Origin: Pleurocapsa minor GSE-CHR-MK 17-07R
GTDB taxonomy: Bacteria > Chloroflexota > Anaerolineae > Aggregatilineales > Phototrophicaceae
Assembly: GCA_019359125.1 (NCBI GenBank)
Contig: JAHHHY010000004.1
Location: 1-64,000 of the forward strand
Reading direction: 5' to 3'
DNA length: 64,000 bases
In this document: positions 8,351-15,747 of the stretch, one piece after another
Layout of the letters: each line of letters starts with the position of its first letter
How positions within the stretch are numbered: the first letter of the stretch is position 1
Notes under the pieces: generated by a model
What the model was told of the DNA's origin: nothing
Database searches by the model: none
Seen by the model: the letters and a program-made list of their open reading frames with translations, nothing else
Position numbers and translations under genes: made by a program

Positions 8351-10675
8351 CTAGAAATCCGGGCAGTCGGTGCTTTCCTCCAGCTGGTCGGCGCGCACCC
8401 AACCGGTCACGGTCGCGCCCTGAATATCGAATTGCAGGCGATACCACAGCTCGTTATTGGCATTGCGCTGCTGCTCCAGCACGCTGGCCAGTCGGGCCGG
8501 CGGAATCACGCTGATCTGCGCGCTGTTGATGTCGGGCTGGGCACGCACATTGCGGTTCTCGTTGGTCGTATTCAGCACCTGGCACAGGAAGACTGGCGTC
8601 GGCGTCACCGTCGGCGTATCGGTCGGCGTGGGCGTATTGGTGGCCGTGGGCGTATCGGTCGGCGTACTGCTGGGCGTGAACGTGCGCGTCGGCGTGCCCG
8701 TGTCGGTGGGCGTGGCCGTATTTGTCGGCGTGTTGGTAATCGTCGGCGTGTTGCTGGGCGTGAAGGTCGCCGTGGCGGTGGCCGTCGGCGGCGGGAAGAC
8801 CACCGGCACCCAGGCATCACGCAGCAGCACGATGGCCGCGATAATCACCAGGATGATGCCGCCGGCGATGCCCATCAGGCGCAGCCGTGCGCGCCCACGC
8901 AGCGCCTTCACCTGCGACTCGACCCGTGCGATTTCAGCGCGTCGGCCCAGAATCGTGAACGGTTCCTCGCGGGCGGCCTCAATCAGCGCCTCGGCTTCGT
9001 CCACGCTGCCCTGTTCCACAGCGACGACGGCGCGCTCTACCAGCCGCGCCAGCAAATCGCTGACGACGGTGCGATAGCGGCTGTCCTGCGAGTATTCGCG
9101 CAGGCCGCTCAGCATAGAGCGCGCCTGCACCAGGTCAGAGTCTTCGTTGCCGGCCACCATCATGCCCGTGCGCTCGATCACCTGGCGCACGCGCTGTAAT
9201 TCGGTGATGGTGGCGCGCGTGTCAAACAACATGCTCGACAGGGCAGTATCGGCCGGGTCCAGCTTGACGCCCTGCTCCAGCAGCGCCAGCGCATCCTGTG
9301 TCAGCGACAGGCGCTCGTCCACCGACGACGCGCTGCGCGCACGCGCCACCGCCGCGCCTGCCTGCTCGGTCACCTGCAATTTAATCGTGCTCAGGCGATT
9401 ATTAGCGTCGGCGGTCAGGCCGGCCAGACGCTGGCTGTTGGGCAGCAGCTGGCGCAGACGGGCCAGCGTGCCCAGGATATTCTGCAGCGACGACACCTGG
9501 TCGCCCAGCGCGCCCGACAGCATCGTCAGCTGCACACTGACATTCTCTGCTTCCTGCTGCACGCGGCGCGCCTTGTCGATGCGATCCTGCGTGGCGGGGT
9601 CGTTCGGCACCACGCGCATCGCGCCCTCATACTTGGCCTGTGCCTCGGCCCAGTTGTCGGCATTCAGCAGGCGGTCGCCATCCAGATTCATCGTGCGCGC
9701 CAGCGACAGGTCGGCAATTTCCATGAGCGCGCTTTCGGCGTCTTTCCAGCTGGGGATGCCCGCGCGCTCGGCCAGGTCACGCGCCTCGCGATACAGGCGC
9801 TCGGCCTCGTCATAGTTACCGGCGCGCACCAGCGAATTGGCGCGGTTGTAGCTCACGCGGGCGTCAAACGGGATGCGATGGTCCGGCACCACGCCGCGAA
9901 TCAGGTTGTCTTCGGCCTTCTGGCGATAATCGAGCGCGGTGGCATTGGTCGGCTGGGTGGCCAGCACGCGGTTGGCCAGGTCAATCACGCCCTGATACTC
10001 GCCCGCATAATACGCTTGCGTCATCTCGGACATCAGCGCGTCGGCATCACCCGCGCCTGCCGGGGCCGCCCCGGAAGCGGATGCACCGCCCGCCTGGGGG
10101 GCCTTGCGGGTGCCGGTCGCGCCAGAGCTGCTGCGTGTCTCGCGTCCGCGTGTTGTGGAGGCCTGCGACTCACCGCCGTCGCTACGCGCCCCGCCCTGCC
10201 CTGGATATGCCCCCGTCGAGCGCTTTTCCGGCGCGTTAGGCATCGGCGGCAGGCGCGGCACCCCATAGCGCAAAAACAGGTCATTGACGCGCTGGCGGGC
10301 CTGCGGATTGTGTTCGCTGGCTTTTTCCAGCAGGGCGATCACTTCATTGTCACGCGGGCTGCTGGCCAGTGCCTCGGCCAGGATGTCAATTGCCTCGTCG
10401 ATATCAGTCTCTGATTCGGCCATATCCAGGCGAATTTTCGCCCGCCGCACCAGACCGCGCATGGCCGCGCCAGAGGGAACCGAGGCCCCGCCCGATGCCC
10501 GCGCCACTTCCGCAAACGCGCTCTGCGCCGCCGATTCAAACGGCGTATTCTTGGCATCCGCCATCAGGTTGCGGGCGTCGCGTTCCAGGTCCTGCAGGGC
10601 GCCGGCATCCGGCTGATCGTTCAGCGCGGTCAGGCGACGGCGCAGCTCTTCAATTTGCTTCTGGTAATCGGGCAT
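8351..10675 (-). CDS. TPR-rich membrane protein with extracytoplasmic SH3-like domain
   Basis: A 774-residue protein. The N-terminal 590 residues are almost all helical with TPR-like repeats (for example [26 protein letters not shown]), interrupted by a Ser/Gly/Ala-rich stretch near 160-220. One membrane segment lies at about 600-618 ([16 protein letters not shown]). A long Thr-Pro linker (about 626-690) follows, then a bacterial SH3-like domain (about 693-774; [35 protein letters not shown]). The topology puts the TPR part in the cytosol and the SH3 part outside, where such domains often bind cell-wall peptides. ATG at 10675 is preferred over GTG at 10711 because AGAGGA lies just upstream of it. 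A role linking cytosolic partners to the cell envelope is inference. Confidence 0.8.
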   Translation of the reverse strand: MPDYQKQIEELRRRLTALNDQPDAGALQDLERDARNLMADAKNTPFESAAQSAFAEVARASGGASVPSGAAMRGLVRRAKIRLDMAESETDIDEAIDILAEALASSPRDNEVIALLEKASEHNPQARQRVNDLFLRYGVPRLPPMPNAPEKRSTGAYPGQGGARSDGGESQASTTRGRETRSSSGATGTRKAPQAGGASASGAAPAGAGDADALMSEMTQAYYAGEYQGVIDLANRVLATQPTNATALDYRQKAEDNLIRGVVPDHRIPFDARVSYNRANSLVRAGNYDEAERLYREARDLAERAGIPSWKDAESALMEIADLSLARTMNLDGDRLLNADNWAEAQAKYEGAMRVVPNDPATQDRIDKARRVQQEAENVSVQLTMLSGALGDQVSSLQNILGTLARLRQLLPNSQRLAGLTADANNRLSTIKLQVTEQAGAAVARARSASSVDERLSLTQDALALLEQGVKLDPADTALSSMLFDTRATITELQRVRQVIERTGMMVAGNEDSDLVQARSMLSGLREYSQDSRYRTVVSDLLARLVERAVVAVEQGSVDEAEALIEAAREEPFTILGRRAEIARVESQVKALRGRARLRLMGIAGGIILVIIAAIVLLRDAWVPVVFPPPTATATATFTPSNTPTITNTPTNTATPTDTGTPTRTFTPSSTPTDTPTATNTPTPTDTPTVTPTPVFLCQVLNTTNENRNVRAQPDINSAQISVIPPARLASVLEQQRNANNELWYRLQFDIQGATVTGWVRADQLEESTDCPDF

Positions 10676-10815
10676 GGTCTGTCCTCTGCTCCAGTCCCGC
10701 GGAATATCCACACTTCAGCCTCAGGCAGGGAATCCTGACGCCGTTTCAGTAGCTTAACTGTAACATATCCTGCGCTACAAGTGCGGATGCCCTGCGCTTT
10801 GCGGCGGAGGCGGGT

Positions 10816-11427
10816 TCAGATGGCCAGCAGGGCGCGCGTGACCACAAACAGCGCCAGCGCGACAAAAAGAAAGCGCAGGCTCCAGCGGATGCTGTGGTAT
10901 TTTTTCACGATAATCAGCGACCGCGCATGCACCTGGCGGGCGACCTGTTCCTTGATGTCCTGCATCGTCATGCCCAGAAATGCATCGACGTAACCATCCT
11001 CATCCATCCCGGCGATATCGCCGAAGAAGAACAGGTTGCGCGACAACCGCGTGCGCCGCAGGTTGGGCTTTGACCCGCGCAGCGCATAGAAGATCGACAA
11101 CACCAGGAAGACGCCCATCGCCGCCATGGTGACGAGCGCCAGCCGCTGCGACATCGGCGCCGACGACTCAAACAGCGTGGCTGAAAAGGCACCACCCGTC
11201 AGCGCAATTGACGCGATCAGGATCGAATTGGCCGCCACGATGATCGCGCTCTTGCCATCGGCCAGGCTGATCTGCGTCTCCATGGTGTTGTGCAATGCGG
11301 CAAACAGGCGCGAGTAATCCAGCGGGGCCTGCGCGGCCGTCATCTCCGGCGGAATCGTCTTGATATCGGGCAGGCTGCCGTTGCGCTGGTCTGAGTCCAG
11401 CAGACTCTCGGAAACTATCGGTTTCAT
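10816..11427 (-). CDS. PycTM/DUF5706-family membrane protein, no cyclase partner nearby
   Basis: A 203-residue protein matching the Pycsar effector transmembrane family (DUF5706/PycTM) as I remember it: a helix ending ADGKSAIIVAANSILIASIA, a second membrane span (LVTMAAMGVFLVLSIFYAL), the hallmark NLFFFGDIAGMDEDGYVDAF, a helix with QVARQVHARSLIIVKKY, and a last span (LRFLFVALALFVVTRALLAI). In Pycsar anti-phage systems, such proteins disrupt the membrane when a cyclic pyrimidine nucleotide binds, and the cyclase is encoded next door. No cyclase is present here, so the function is open. ATG at 11427 has AGAAGGA 7 bases upstream; an upstream in-frame start at 11475 is less likely. It is divergent from the thioesterase operon (110 bp apart). 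Confidence 0.75.
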   Translation of the reverse strand: MKPIVSESLLDSDQRNGSLPDIKTIPPEMTAAQAPLDYSRLFAALHNTMETQISLADGKSAIIVAANSILIASIALTGGAFSATLFESSAPMSQRLALVTMAAMGVFLVLSIFYALRGSKPNLRRTRLSRNLFFFGDIAGMDEDGYVDAFLGMTMQDIKEQVARQVHARSLIIVKKYHSIRWSLRFLFVALALFVVTRALLAI

Positions 11428-11536
11428 GCTATCCTTCTGTTGCCAACCATGGCTGAAACGCGTTCTGGCAAACATGATGTGGAATCATAACGCGTGACGC
11501 ACGCGCTTTCTTTTAAGCGCTGATTAAGGGGTTTAC

Positions 11537-12424
11537 ATGCCGCTCACCCACGCGCTCACTTTCCCGGTGCGCAGCTACGAATGCGATATCTACGGACACG
11601 TCAACCAGGCGAATTATCTGCGTTACATGCAGGAAGCCGCGCTGTTTGCATCCAGCTCCGTGGGCTATGACGATGCGGCCTACGAGAAGATGGGCACCAT
11701 CTGGTTCATCCGCGAGCTGGAGATCGAATATCAGAACAGCTACCGTTTTGGCGACCAGGTGGCGGTCAATACCTGGGTGGGGGACTTTCGCCGCGTGCGC
11801 AGCCGCCGCTTTTATGACCTGCTGCATGCGACGACCGGCCAGGTGGCCGCCAAAGCCAGCGCCGACTGGATATATCTGAACCGCGAGACGCAGCTTCCCG
11901 CGCAGATTTCGGACGAGATGGTGGCGGCCTTCGCGCCGAATCCGGCCGACCGCGTGGAAGCGACTGCGCGGCGCGAGAAATTCCCCGATGTGCCGCCGGT
12001 GCCGCCGGGCGCATTCACCATGACGCGCCGCGTGGAATGGCGCGACATCGATATGGCGCAGCATGTCAACCACGCCAATTACCTGACCTTCATGGAGGAG
12101 TGCGCGGTGCAGGCGGCGGCCGCGCGTGGCTGGCCGTTTGCACGCATGTGGGAGGCCGGCTTCGGCATCATGGCGCGCAAACACCGCATCGAATACCGGA
12201 TGCAGGCGCGCCTGGGCGATGAACTGAACGTGACGACCTTTCTGGCCGAGCCGCGGCGCAGCACGGTCGTGCGCCATTTCACCGTCACGCGTGCGTCTGA
12301 CAATGCGCTGATTGCCCGCGCCAAATCGCAGTTCATGTGTGTGGACGTGGTCAACAGCGCGCTGATGCGCTTCCCGCCCCTGTTCGTGGAAGACTTTGCC
12401 GACAGCATCGCGGAGAATGCCTGA
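11537..12424 (+). CDS. Double-hotdog acyl-CoA/acyl-ACP thioesterase
   Basis: A 295-residue protein holding two 4HBT hotdog domains in tandem. The first begins with VRSYECDIYGHVNQANYLRYM and the second with VEWRDIDMAQHVNHANYLTFME; both keep the Asp/His and N-x-x-Y pattern of the family. Such enzymes hydrolyse acyl thioesters in the cytosol. The double layout resembles FatA-like and Chloroflexi thioesterases; the natural acyl chain cannot be told from sequence. It is the first gene of a compact plus-strand operon that continues with azlD, a cupin, a DJ-1/PfpI protein and tmk, with spacings of 3, 4, 15 and -14 bases. Confidence 0.85.
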   Translation: MPLTHALTFPVRSYECDIYGHVNQANYLRYMQEAALFASSSVGYDDAAYEKMGTIWFIRELEIEYQNSYRFGDQVAVNTWVGDFRRVRSRRFYDLLHATTGQVAAKASADWIYLNRETQLPAQISDEMVAAFAPNPADRVEATARREKFPDVPPVPPGAFTMTRRVEWRDIDMAQHVNHANYLTFMEECAVQAAAARGWPFARMWEAGFGIMARKHRIEYRMQARLGDELNVTTFLAEPRRSTVVRHFTVTRASDNALIARAKSQFMCVDVVNSALMRFPPLFVEDFADSIAENA

Positions 12425-12427
12425 ACG

Positions 12428-12754
12428 ATGAATGAATTTCTGCTCGTGCTGGGCATGGCGGTCGTCACCTTCGCGGTGCGCTATCCGGTCATGGTGCTGG
12501 TCAGCCGGATGCCGCTGCCGCAGCCGCTGTTCAACGCGCTTAAATATGTGCCGGCGGCGGTGCTGTCCGCGATTATCGTGCCGGCCGTAGTGATGCCCGA
12601 TGGCGCAATCGACCTCAGCCCGGCCAGCAATGCCTTCTTCATCGCCGCCGTCGTGTGCGTGATCGTGGCGTGGCGCACGAAGAATCTGCTGCTCACAATC
12701 ATCCTGGGCATGGCGGCCATGCTGCTCACCCGCATCCTGACAGGGAGCCTGTAA
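12428..12754 (+). CDS. azlD: AzlD-family branched-chain amino acid export subunit
   Basis: A 108-residue protein with four hydrophobic segments and the typical AzlD start (LVLGMAVVTFAVRYPVMVL), a Lys-Tyr-Val-Pro-Ala-Ala-Val-Leu motif (LKYVPAAVLSAIIVPAV) and a C-terminal helix pair. AzlD is normally the small partner of the larger AzlC permease in branched-chain amino acid export. No azlC is beside it, so the partner is elsewhere, or this copy has a different role. It begins 3 bases after the thioesterase stop, so translation is probably coupled. Confidence 0.85.
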   Translation: MNEFLLVLGMAVVTFAVRYPVMVLVSRMPLPQPLFNALKYVPAAVLSAIIVPAVVMPDGAIDLSPASNAFFIAAVVCVIVAWRTKNLLLTIILGMAAMLLTRILTGSL

Positions 12755-12758
12755 CCCT

Positions 12759-13073
12759 ATGGACTATTTCGACATCGCGCAGGTCGCCTCCGACAAGGCC
12801 TACACCGAATTCCTGAAACAACCGGCCATGAGCGCAGGCATCTATCGCCTTCCCGCCGGAGGGACTGACCCGCAGCAGCCGCACAGCGAAGACGAGCTGT
12901 ACTATGTCGTCAGCGGGCGCGGCATGATTCTGGTGGCGGGCGAAAGCCGCCCCGTGAGCGCGGGCAGCATGGTGTATGTGCCGCGCGGCGTGGAGCATCG
13001 CTTCCACACCATCACAGAAGACCTGACCATCCTGGTCGTGTTTTCGCCCGCCGAATATTCGCTTAAAGCCTGA
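12759..13073 (+). CDS. Single-domain cupin protein
   Basis: A 104-residue cupin_2 barrel. Motif 1 is PHSEDELYYVVSGRG, with His, two acidic residues and the conserved Gly; motif 2 is GSMVYVPRGVEHRF, with the metal-binding His. Residues fit a divalent-metal site. Single cupins may be small dioxygenases, isomerases or ligand sensors, and no substrate can be assigned. It is the third gene of the thioesterase operon, 4 bases after azlD. Confidence 0.85.
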   Translation: MDYFDIAQVASDKAYTEFLKQPAMSAGIYRLPAGGTDPQQPHSEDELYYVVSGRGMILVAGESRPVSAGSMVYVPRGVEHRFHTITEDLTILVVFSPAEYSLKA

Positions 13074-13088
13074 CACTGGAGCCTGCCC

Positions 13089-13691
13089 ATGAGAAATGTC
13101 GCCATTGTTCTGTTTGAAGATGTCGAGGTGCTCGACTTCGCCGGCCCGTTCGAGATTTTCTCGGTCACCGGCCAGCGCAGCCCGTCAGGCGCACAGTTCC
13201 GCGTGTATACCGTCGCTGAAACCAGCGGACTGGTCTCGGCGCGCAACGGCCTGCTGGTGCAGCCGCATTTCACCTTCGAGACCTGCCCGCCGCCCGATAT
13301 CGTCGTCATGCCAGGCGGGCGCGGCACCGTGACGCAGCAGCGTAATCCGGTGCTGCTGGCATGGTTACAGGCGCAGGCGCAGCGCGTCGAGCTAATGACC
13401 TCGGTATGCAGCGGATCGGTCGTGCTGGGCGCGGTTGGCCTGCTGGATGGGCTGCGCGCCACCACGCACCACAGCGACCTGGACGATCTGCGCGCCGCCG
13501 CCCCCACCGTGACCGTGCTGGAGCATGTGCGTTTCGTCGACAACGGCTTCGTCATCACGTCTGCCGGTGTGCAGGCGGGCATGGACATGAGCCTGCACGT
13601 GGTGTCGCGCCTGCTGGGCAAAGAGGCCGCCCGCGAAACCGCGCACCATATCGAGTACCTGTGGGAACCAGAGCAGCATGTCGATGGATAA
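13089..13691 (+). CDS. DJ-1/PfpI (class I glutamine amidotransferase-like) protein
   Basis: A 200-residue DJ-1/PfpI domain. It starts with VAIVLFEDVEVLDFAGPFEIF, the acidic residue that supports the nucleophile being in this first helix. The nucleophile elbow is SVCSGSVVLGAVGLLDG with C107, followed by RATTHH. This arrangement is closest to the isonitrile hydratase / ThiJ-like branch and to the N-terminal half of GATase1-AraC regulators, but no AraC domain is attached. The stop lies 14 bases inside the thymidylate kinase gene, so translation is coupled. The substrate is unknown. Confidence 0.85.
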   Translation: MRNVAIVLFEDVEVLDFAGPFEIFSVTGQRSPSGAQFRVYTVAETSGLVSARNGLLVQPHFTFETCPPPDIVVMPGGRGTVTQQRNPVLLAWLQAQAQRVELMTSVCSGSVVLGAVGLLDGLRATTHHSDLDDLRAAAPTVTVLEHVRFVDNGFVITSAGVQAGMDMSLHVVSRLLGKEAARETAHHIEYLWEPEQHVDG

Positions 13692-14367
13692 GCGCGCCTT
13701 CTTCCTCGTCATCGAGGGGCTGGATGGCAGCGGCAAAAGCCTGATTACGCGCCTGCTAGCCGAGGCGCTGGAGTCGGTCGTTGGTGAGCAGCGCGTGCTG
13801 CTCAGCTACGAACCGCATGACCCGTCCGCAGCCGGACAATACATCCGCGATGTGCTGGCCCACCGCATCAGGGCGACGGCCTATACGCTGGCGCTGGCCT
13901 ACGCCCTCAATCGGGCTGACCACGGCTCGCGGGTGGTGGCGCCGTTCCTGGATGCCGACGACGCCGACGGCGGACGCATCCTCGTGTGTGACCGCTACTA
14001 CCTGTCGTCGCTGGTGTATCAGGGCGCGCCGCCGCTGTCGCTGGAGGGCGTGTGGACGCTCAATGAACCGATGCGCCGCCCGGACCTGATCCTGTTCATG
14101 GATGCCAGCGCCGAGACCTGCTATCAGCGCCTGGGACAGCGCGGCGGCCAGCGCGAGCTGTTTGACGACAAGCTGGCCCAGCGCCGCGAACAGTATCAGC
14201 GCGCCATCGGCTTCCTGGGGGAGCACGGCCACAACATCGTCGCTGTCGACGCCAATCCGGATGTCCCGGCGGTGCTGGCCAATGTGATAAGCGCACTGCG
14301 CAAGCACGGCCCGTCATGGCTGGATTATCCCGCGCTGGAGGCCGCCGCCAGCGCTGTCAATCTTTAG
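13678..14367 (+). CDS. tmk: Thymidylate kinase family protein
   Basis: dTMP kinase phosphorylates dTMP to dTDP with ATP. The 229-residue product has the P-loop EGLDGSGKS at residues 13-21, a YEPHDPSAAGQYIRDVL segment after it, the CDRYYLSSLVYQG motif that follows the DR(Y/F) substrate motif of the family, and the LID region near QRGGQRELFDD. It is near the usual length of about 210 residues. The substrate-binding motif is somewhat divergent (no TREPGG), so this could be a Tmk paralogue rather than the housekeeping enzyme. Its ATG overlaps the end of the preceding gene. Last gene of the operon; a repeat cluster follows. Confidence 0.85.
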   Translation: MSMDKRAFFLVIEGLDGSGKSLITRLLAEALESVVGEQRVLLSYEPHDPSAAGQYIRDVLAHRIRATAYTLALAYALNRADHGSRVVAPFLDADDADGGRILVCDRYYLSSLVYQGAPPLSLEGVWTLNEPMRRPDLILFMDASAETCYQRLGQRGGQRELFDDKLAQRREQYQRAIGFLGEHGHNIVAVDANPDVPAVLANVISALRKHGPSWLDYPALEAAASAVNL

Positions 14368-14458
14368 CAGCCACCAGACCAGCATTTTTCGATCTTTCCC
14401 CCGGCTGATGTTCTGAACAAATTGCGCCGCTCACGGCGGGAACCCTCGTCCCTCCGCC

Positions 14459-14627
14459 GCCTGAGGTTCAAAACCTCAGGCTACAGGAAGCCCAAGTCCC
14501 TGAAGGGACTGAAAAGCCGAGTCCTGAGGGGCGGGTTCAGCGAGGCACCCCTGGAATAGTCCGTTTACGGACTTGTCGGTGGATAGCCCCAGGTTTTGAA
14601 CCTGTAGGGGCGCATCGTGATGCGCCC
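14459..14627. repeat. Cluster of five small hairpins ending in the GGGC palindrome (copy 2)
   Basis: In the 376-base gap between tmk and the DUF4260 gene, five inverted repeats follow one another. They are CCTGAGGTT/AACCTCAGG (14460-14480), AGTCCCT/AGGGACT (14495-14510), AGTCCGT/ACGGACT (14558-14573), CAGGTT/AACCTG (14590-14604) and GGGCGCAT/ATGCGCCC (14608-14627). The first and fourth share an AGGTT core; the second and third share AGTCC; the last is a copy of the dispersed palindrome. All loops are 2-4 bases. No open frame of note lies here. Confidence 0.75.
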
Positions 14628-14645
14628 GCCCCAAGCCCCAAATTC

Positions 14646-14721
14646 AACTAACAATTTTAGTTTTCCCTGTTGACAACGCCTGCAAATACATCTATCCTGT
14701 TGATAACTAACGACATTAGTA
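14646..14721 (+). promoter_or_regulatory. Promoter with two TetR-type operators
   Basis: A near-consensus sigma-70 promoter is present: TTGACA at 14670-14675 and TATCCT at 14693-14698 with a 17-base spacer. Two matching inverted repeats flank it: AACTAA-N5-TTAGTT at 14646-14662 and AACTAA-N5-TTAGTA at 14705-14721. The second covers the expected start of transcription, and the first lies upstream of the -35. The operon it serves ends in a TetR gene, so autorepression is the natural reading. AGAGAG lies upstream of the ATG at 14744. Confidence 0.8.
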
Positions 14722-14743
14722 TTCAAACAGAGAGAAAGACACC

Positions 14744-15160
14744 ATGACCGCCACCGCCCAGAATGTCTCCACCACGCCGCCCCCCACGCTCGCTGTCATC
14801 GGCCTGCCGCGCCTGCTGCTGCGCCTGGAAGGCCTGACTGTTTTCGCCGCTGCCATCGCGCTTTACATACATCAGGGGTACTCAGGCTGGCTGTTTGCCG
14901 GCCTGCTGCTGGCGCCGGACCTGTCCGCGCTGGGCTATCTCATCAACAAGCGCATCGGTGCGCTGAGCTATAATATCGCGCATACGTATGTCACCGCCGC
15001 GCTGATCGGCCTGCTGGCCCTGCTGACGCAGTCGCACAGCGTGCTGGCCATCGCTATCATCGCCTTCGCGCACATCGGCATGGACCGTGCGGTGGGCTAC
15101 GGCCTGAAGTACGCCAATAGTTTCAAGGAAACACACATGGGACGCGTGGGAAAACAATGA
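14744..15160 (+). CDS. DUF4260 membrane protein
   Basis: A 138-residue protein with about four membrane segments and the DUF4260 signature: LRLEGLTVFAAAIALY at the start, LLLAPDLSALGYLI in the middle, YNIAHTY, and the C-terminal HIGMDRAVGYGLKY followed by F-K-E-T-H-M-G. The biochemical role of the family is unknown; its genes often sit beside TetR regulators. It overlaps the following tetR gene by 4 bases (ATGA) and is governed by the promoter/operator pair upstream, so it is probably the regulated output of that repressor. Confidence 0.88.
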   Translation: MTATAQNVSTTPPPTLAVIGLPRLLLRLEGLTVFAAAIALYIHQGYSGWLFAGLLLAPDLSALGYLINKRIGALSYNIAHTYVTAALIGLLALLTQSHSVLAIAIIAFAHIGMDRAVGYGLKYANSFKETHMGRVGKQ

Positions 15161-15747
15161 GCCCTTATCCAGTCAAAGTGACCGTGCCGGCGATTGTCGA
15201 TCGTGCCCGCGAGATGATCGTGCAGGAAGGCTATGACGGGCTGACGCTGGCCAGGCTGGCGGCGGCCCTGGGCATCCGGGCGCCCTCGCTGTACAACCAC
15301 TTCCGCGACAAGTCGGAGCTGGTGCGCGAAATCAACCGCATGACCTATGTCGCGCTGACAGCCGCCATGATGGATGCGCGTATCCCCGACGCGGAGCCGG
15401 TTGAAGCCTTCCTGAATATGATGCGGGCCTACAGGGGCTTCGCCAGCAGGAACGCGGTGCTGTACCGACTGGCCTTCGTCAGCATGTCAGACGGGGAATT
15501 GTTTGACCGGGAGGTGTATGCCGCGCTGGCCCAGCCGATGCAGGAAGTCGTGGCGCAGCTTTGCGGGGAAGAACGCGCGTTGCCTGTGCTGCGCGGGGCA
15601 TGGGCACTGGCCCACGGATTCGCCATGCTGGAGATGAGCGCGCAGTTCAATCGCGGTGGCAGCCTGGACGAGGCGTATGAAGCTGCCATCGCCACCTACC
15701 TGACCGGCATCATCAGCCGGGCGAACGACGACCTGTTGAGGTTATAG
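15157..15747 (+). CDS. TetR/AcrR-family transcriptional regulator
   Basis: A 196-residue regulator. The N-terminal helix-turn-helix is clear (IVDRAREMIVQEGYDGLTLA, then LAAALGIRAPSLYNHFRDKS) at residues 8-55; the rest is a helical ligand-binding and dimerisation domain. The start ATG overlaps the stop of the DUF4260 gene. The paired AACTAA-N5-TTAGT(T/A) repeats around the operon promoter are the obvious binding sites. Its 3' end overlaps the convergent PfkB kinase gene by 6 bases. The inducer is unknown. Confidence 0.9.
   Translation: MSPYPVKVTVPAIVDRAREMIVQEGYDGLTLARLAAALGIRAPSLYNHFRDKSELVREINRMTYVALTAAMMDARIPDAEPVEAFLNMMRAYRGFASRNAVLYRLAFVSMSDGELFDREVYAALAQPMQEVVAQLCGEERALPVLRGAWALAHGFAMLEMSAQFNRGGSLDEAYEAAIATYLTGIISRANDDLLRL

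Noticed and set aside
8603-8800. Apparent tandem DNA repeat (GTCGGCGTG-like units)
   Set aside because: It codes for the Thr-Pro linker of the TPR/SH3 protein; the periodicity follows the peptide and is seen in other linkers, so it is not a separate repeat element.
10712-10815. A small gene between the TPR/SH3 and PycTM-like genes
   Set aside because: The gap of 140 bases or less contains no frame with a ribosome-binding site and a reasonable composition.
14459-14627. A CRISPR array
   Set aside because: The hairpins differ from each other and have irregular spacing; there are no identical repeats with unique spacers and no cas gene.
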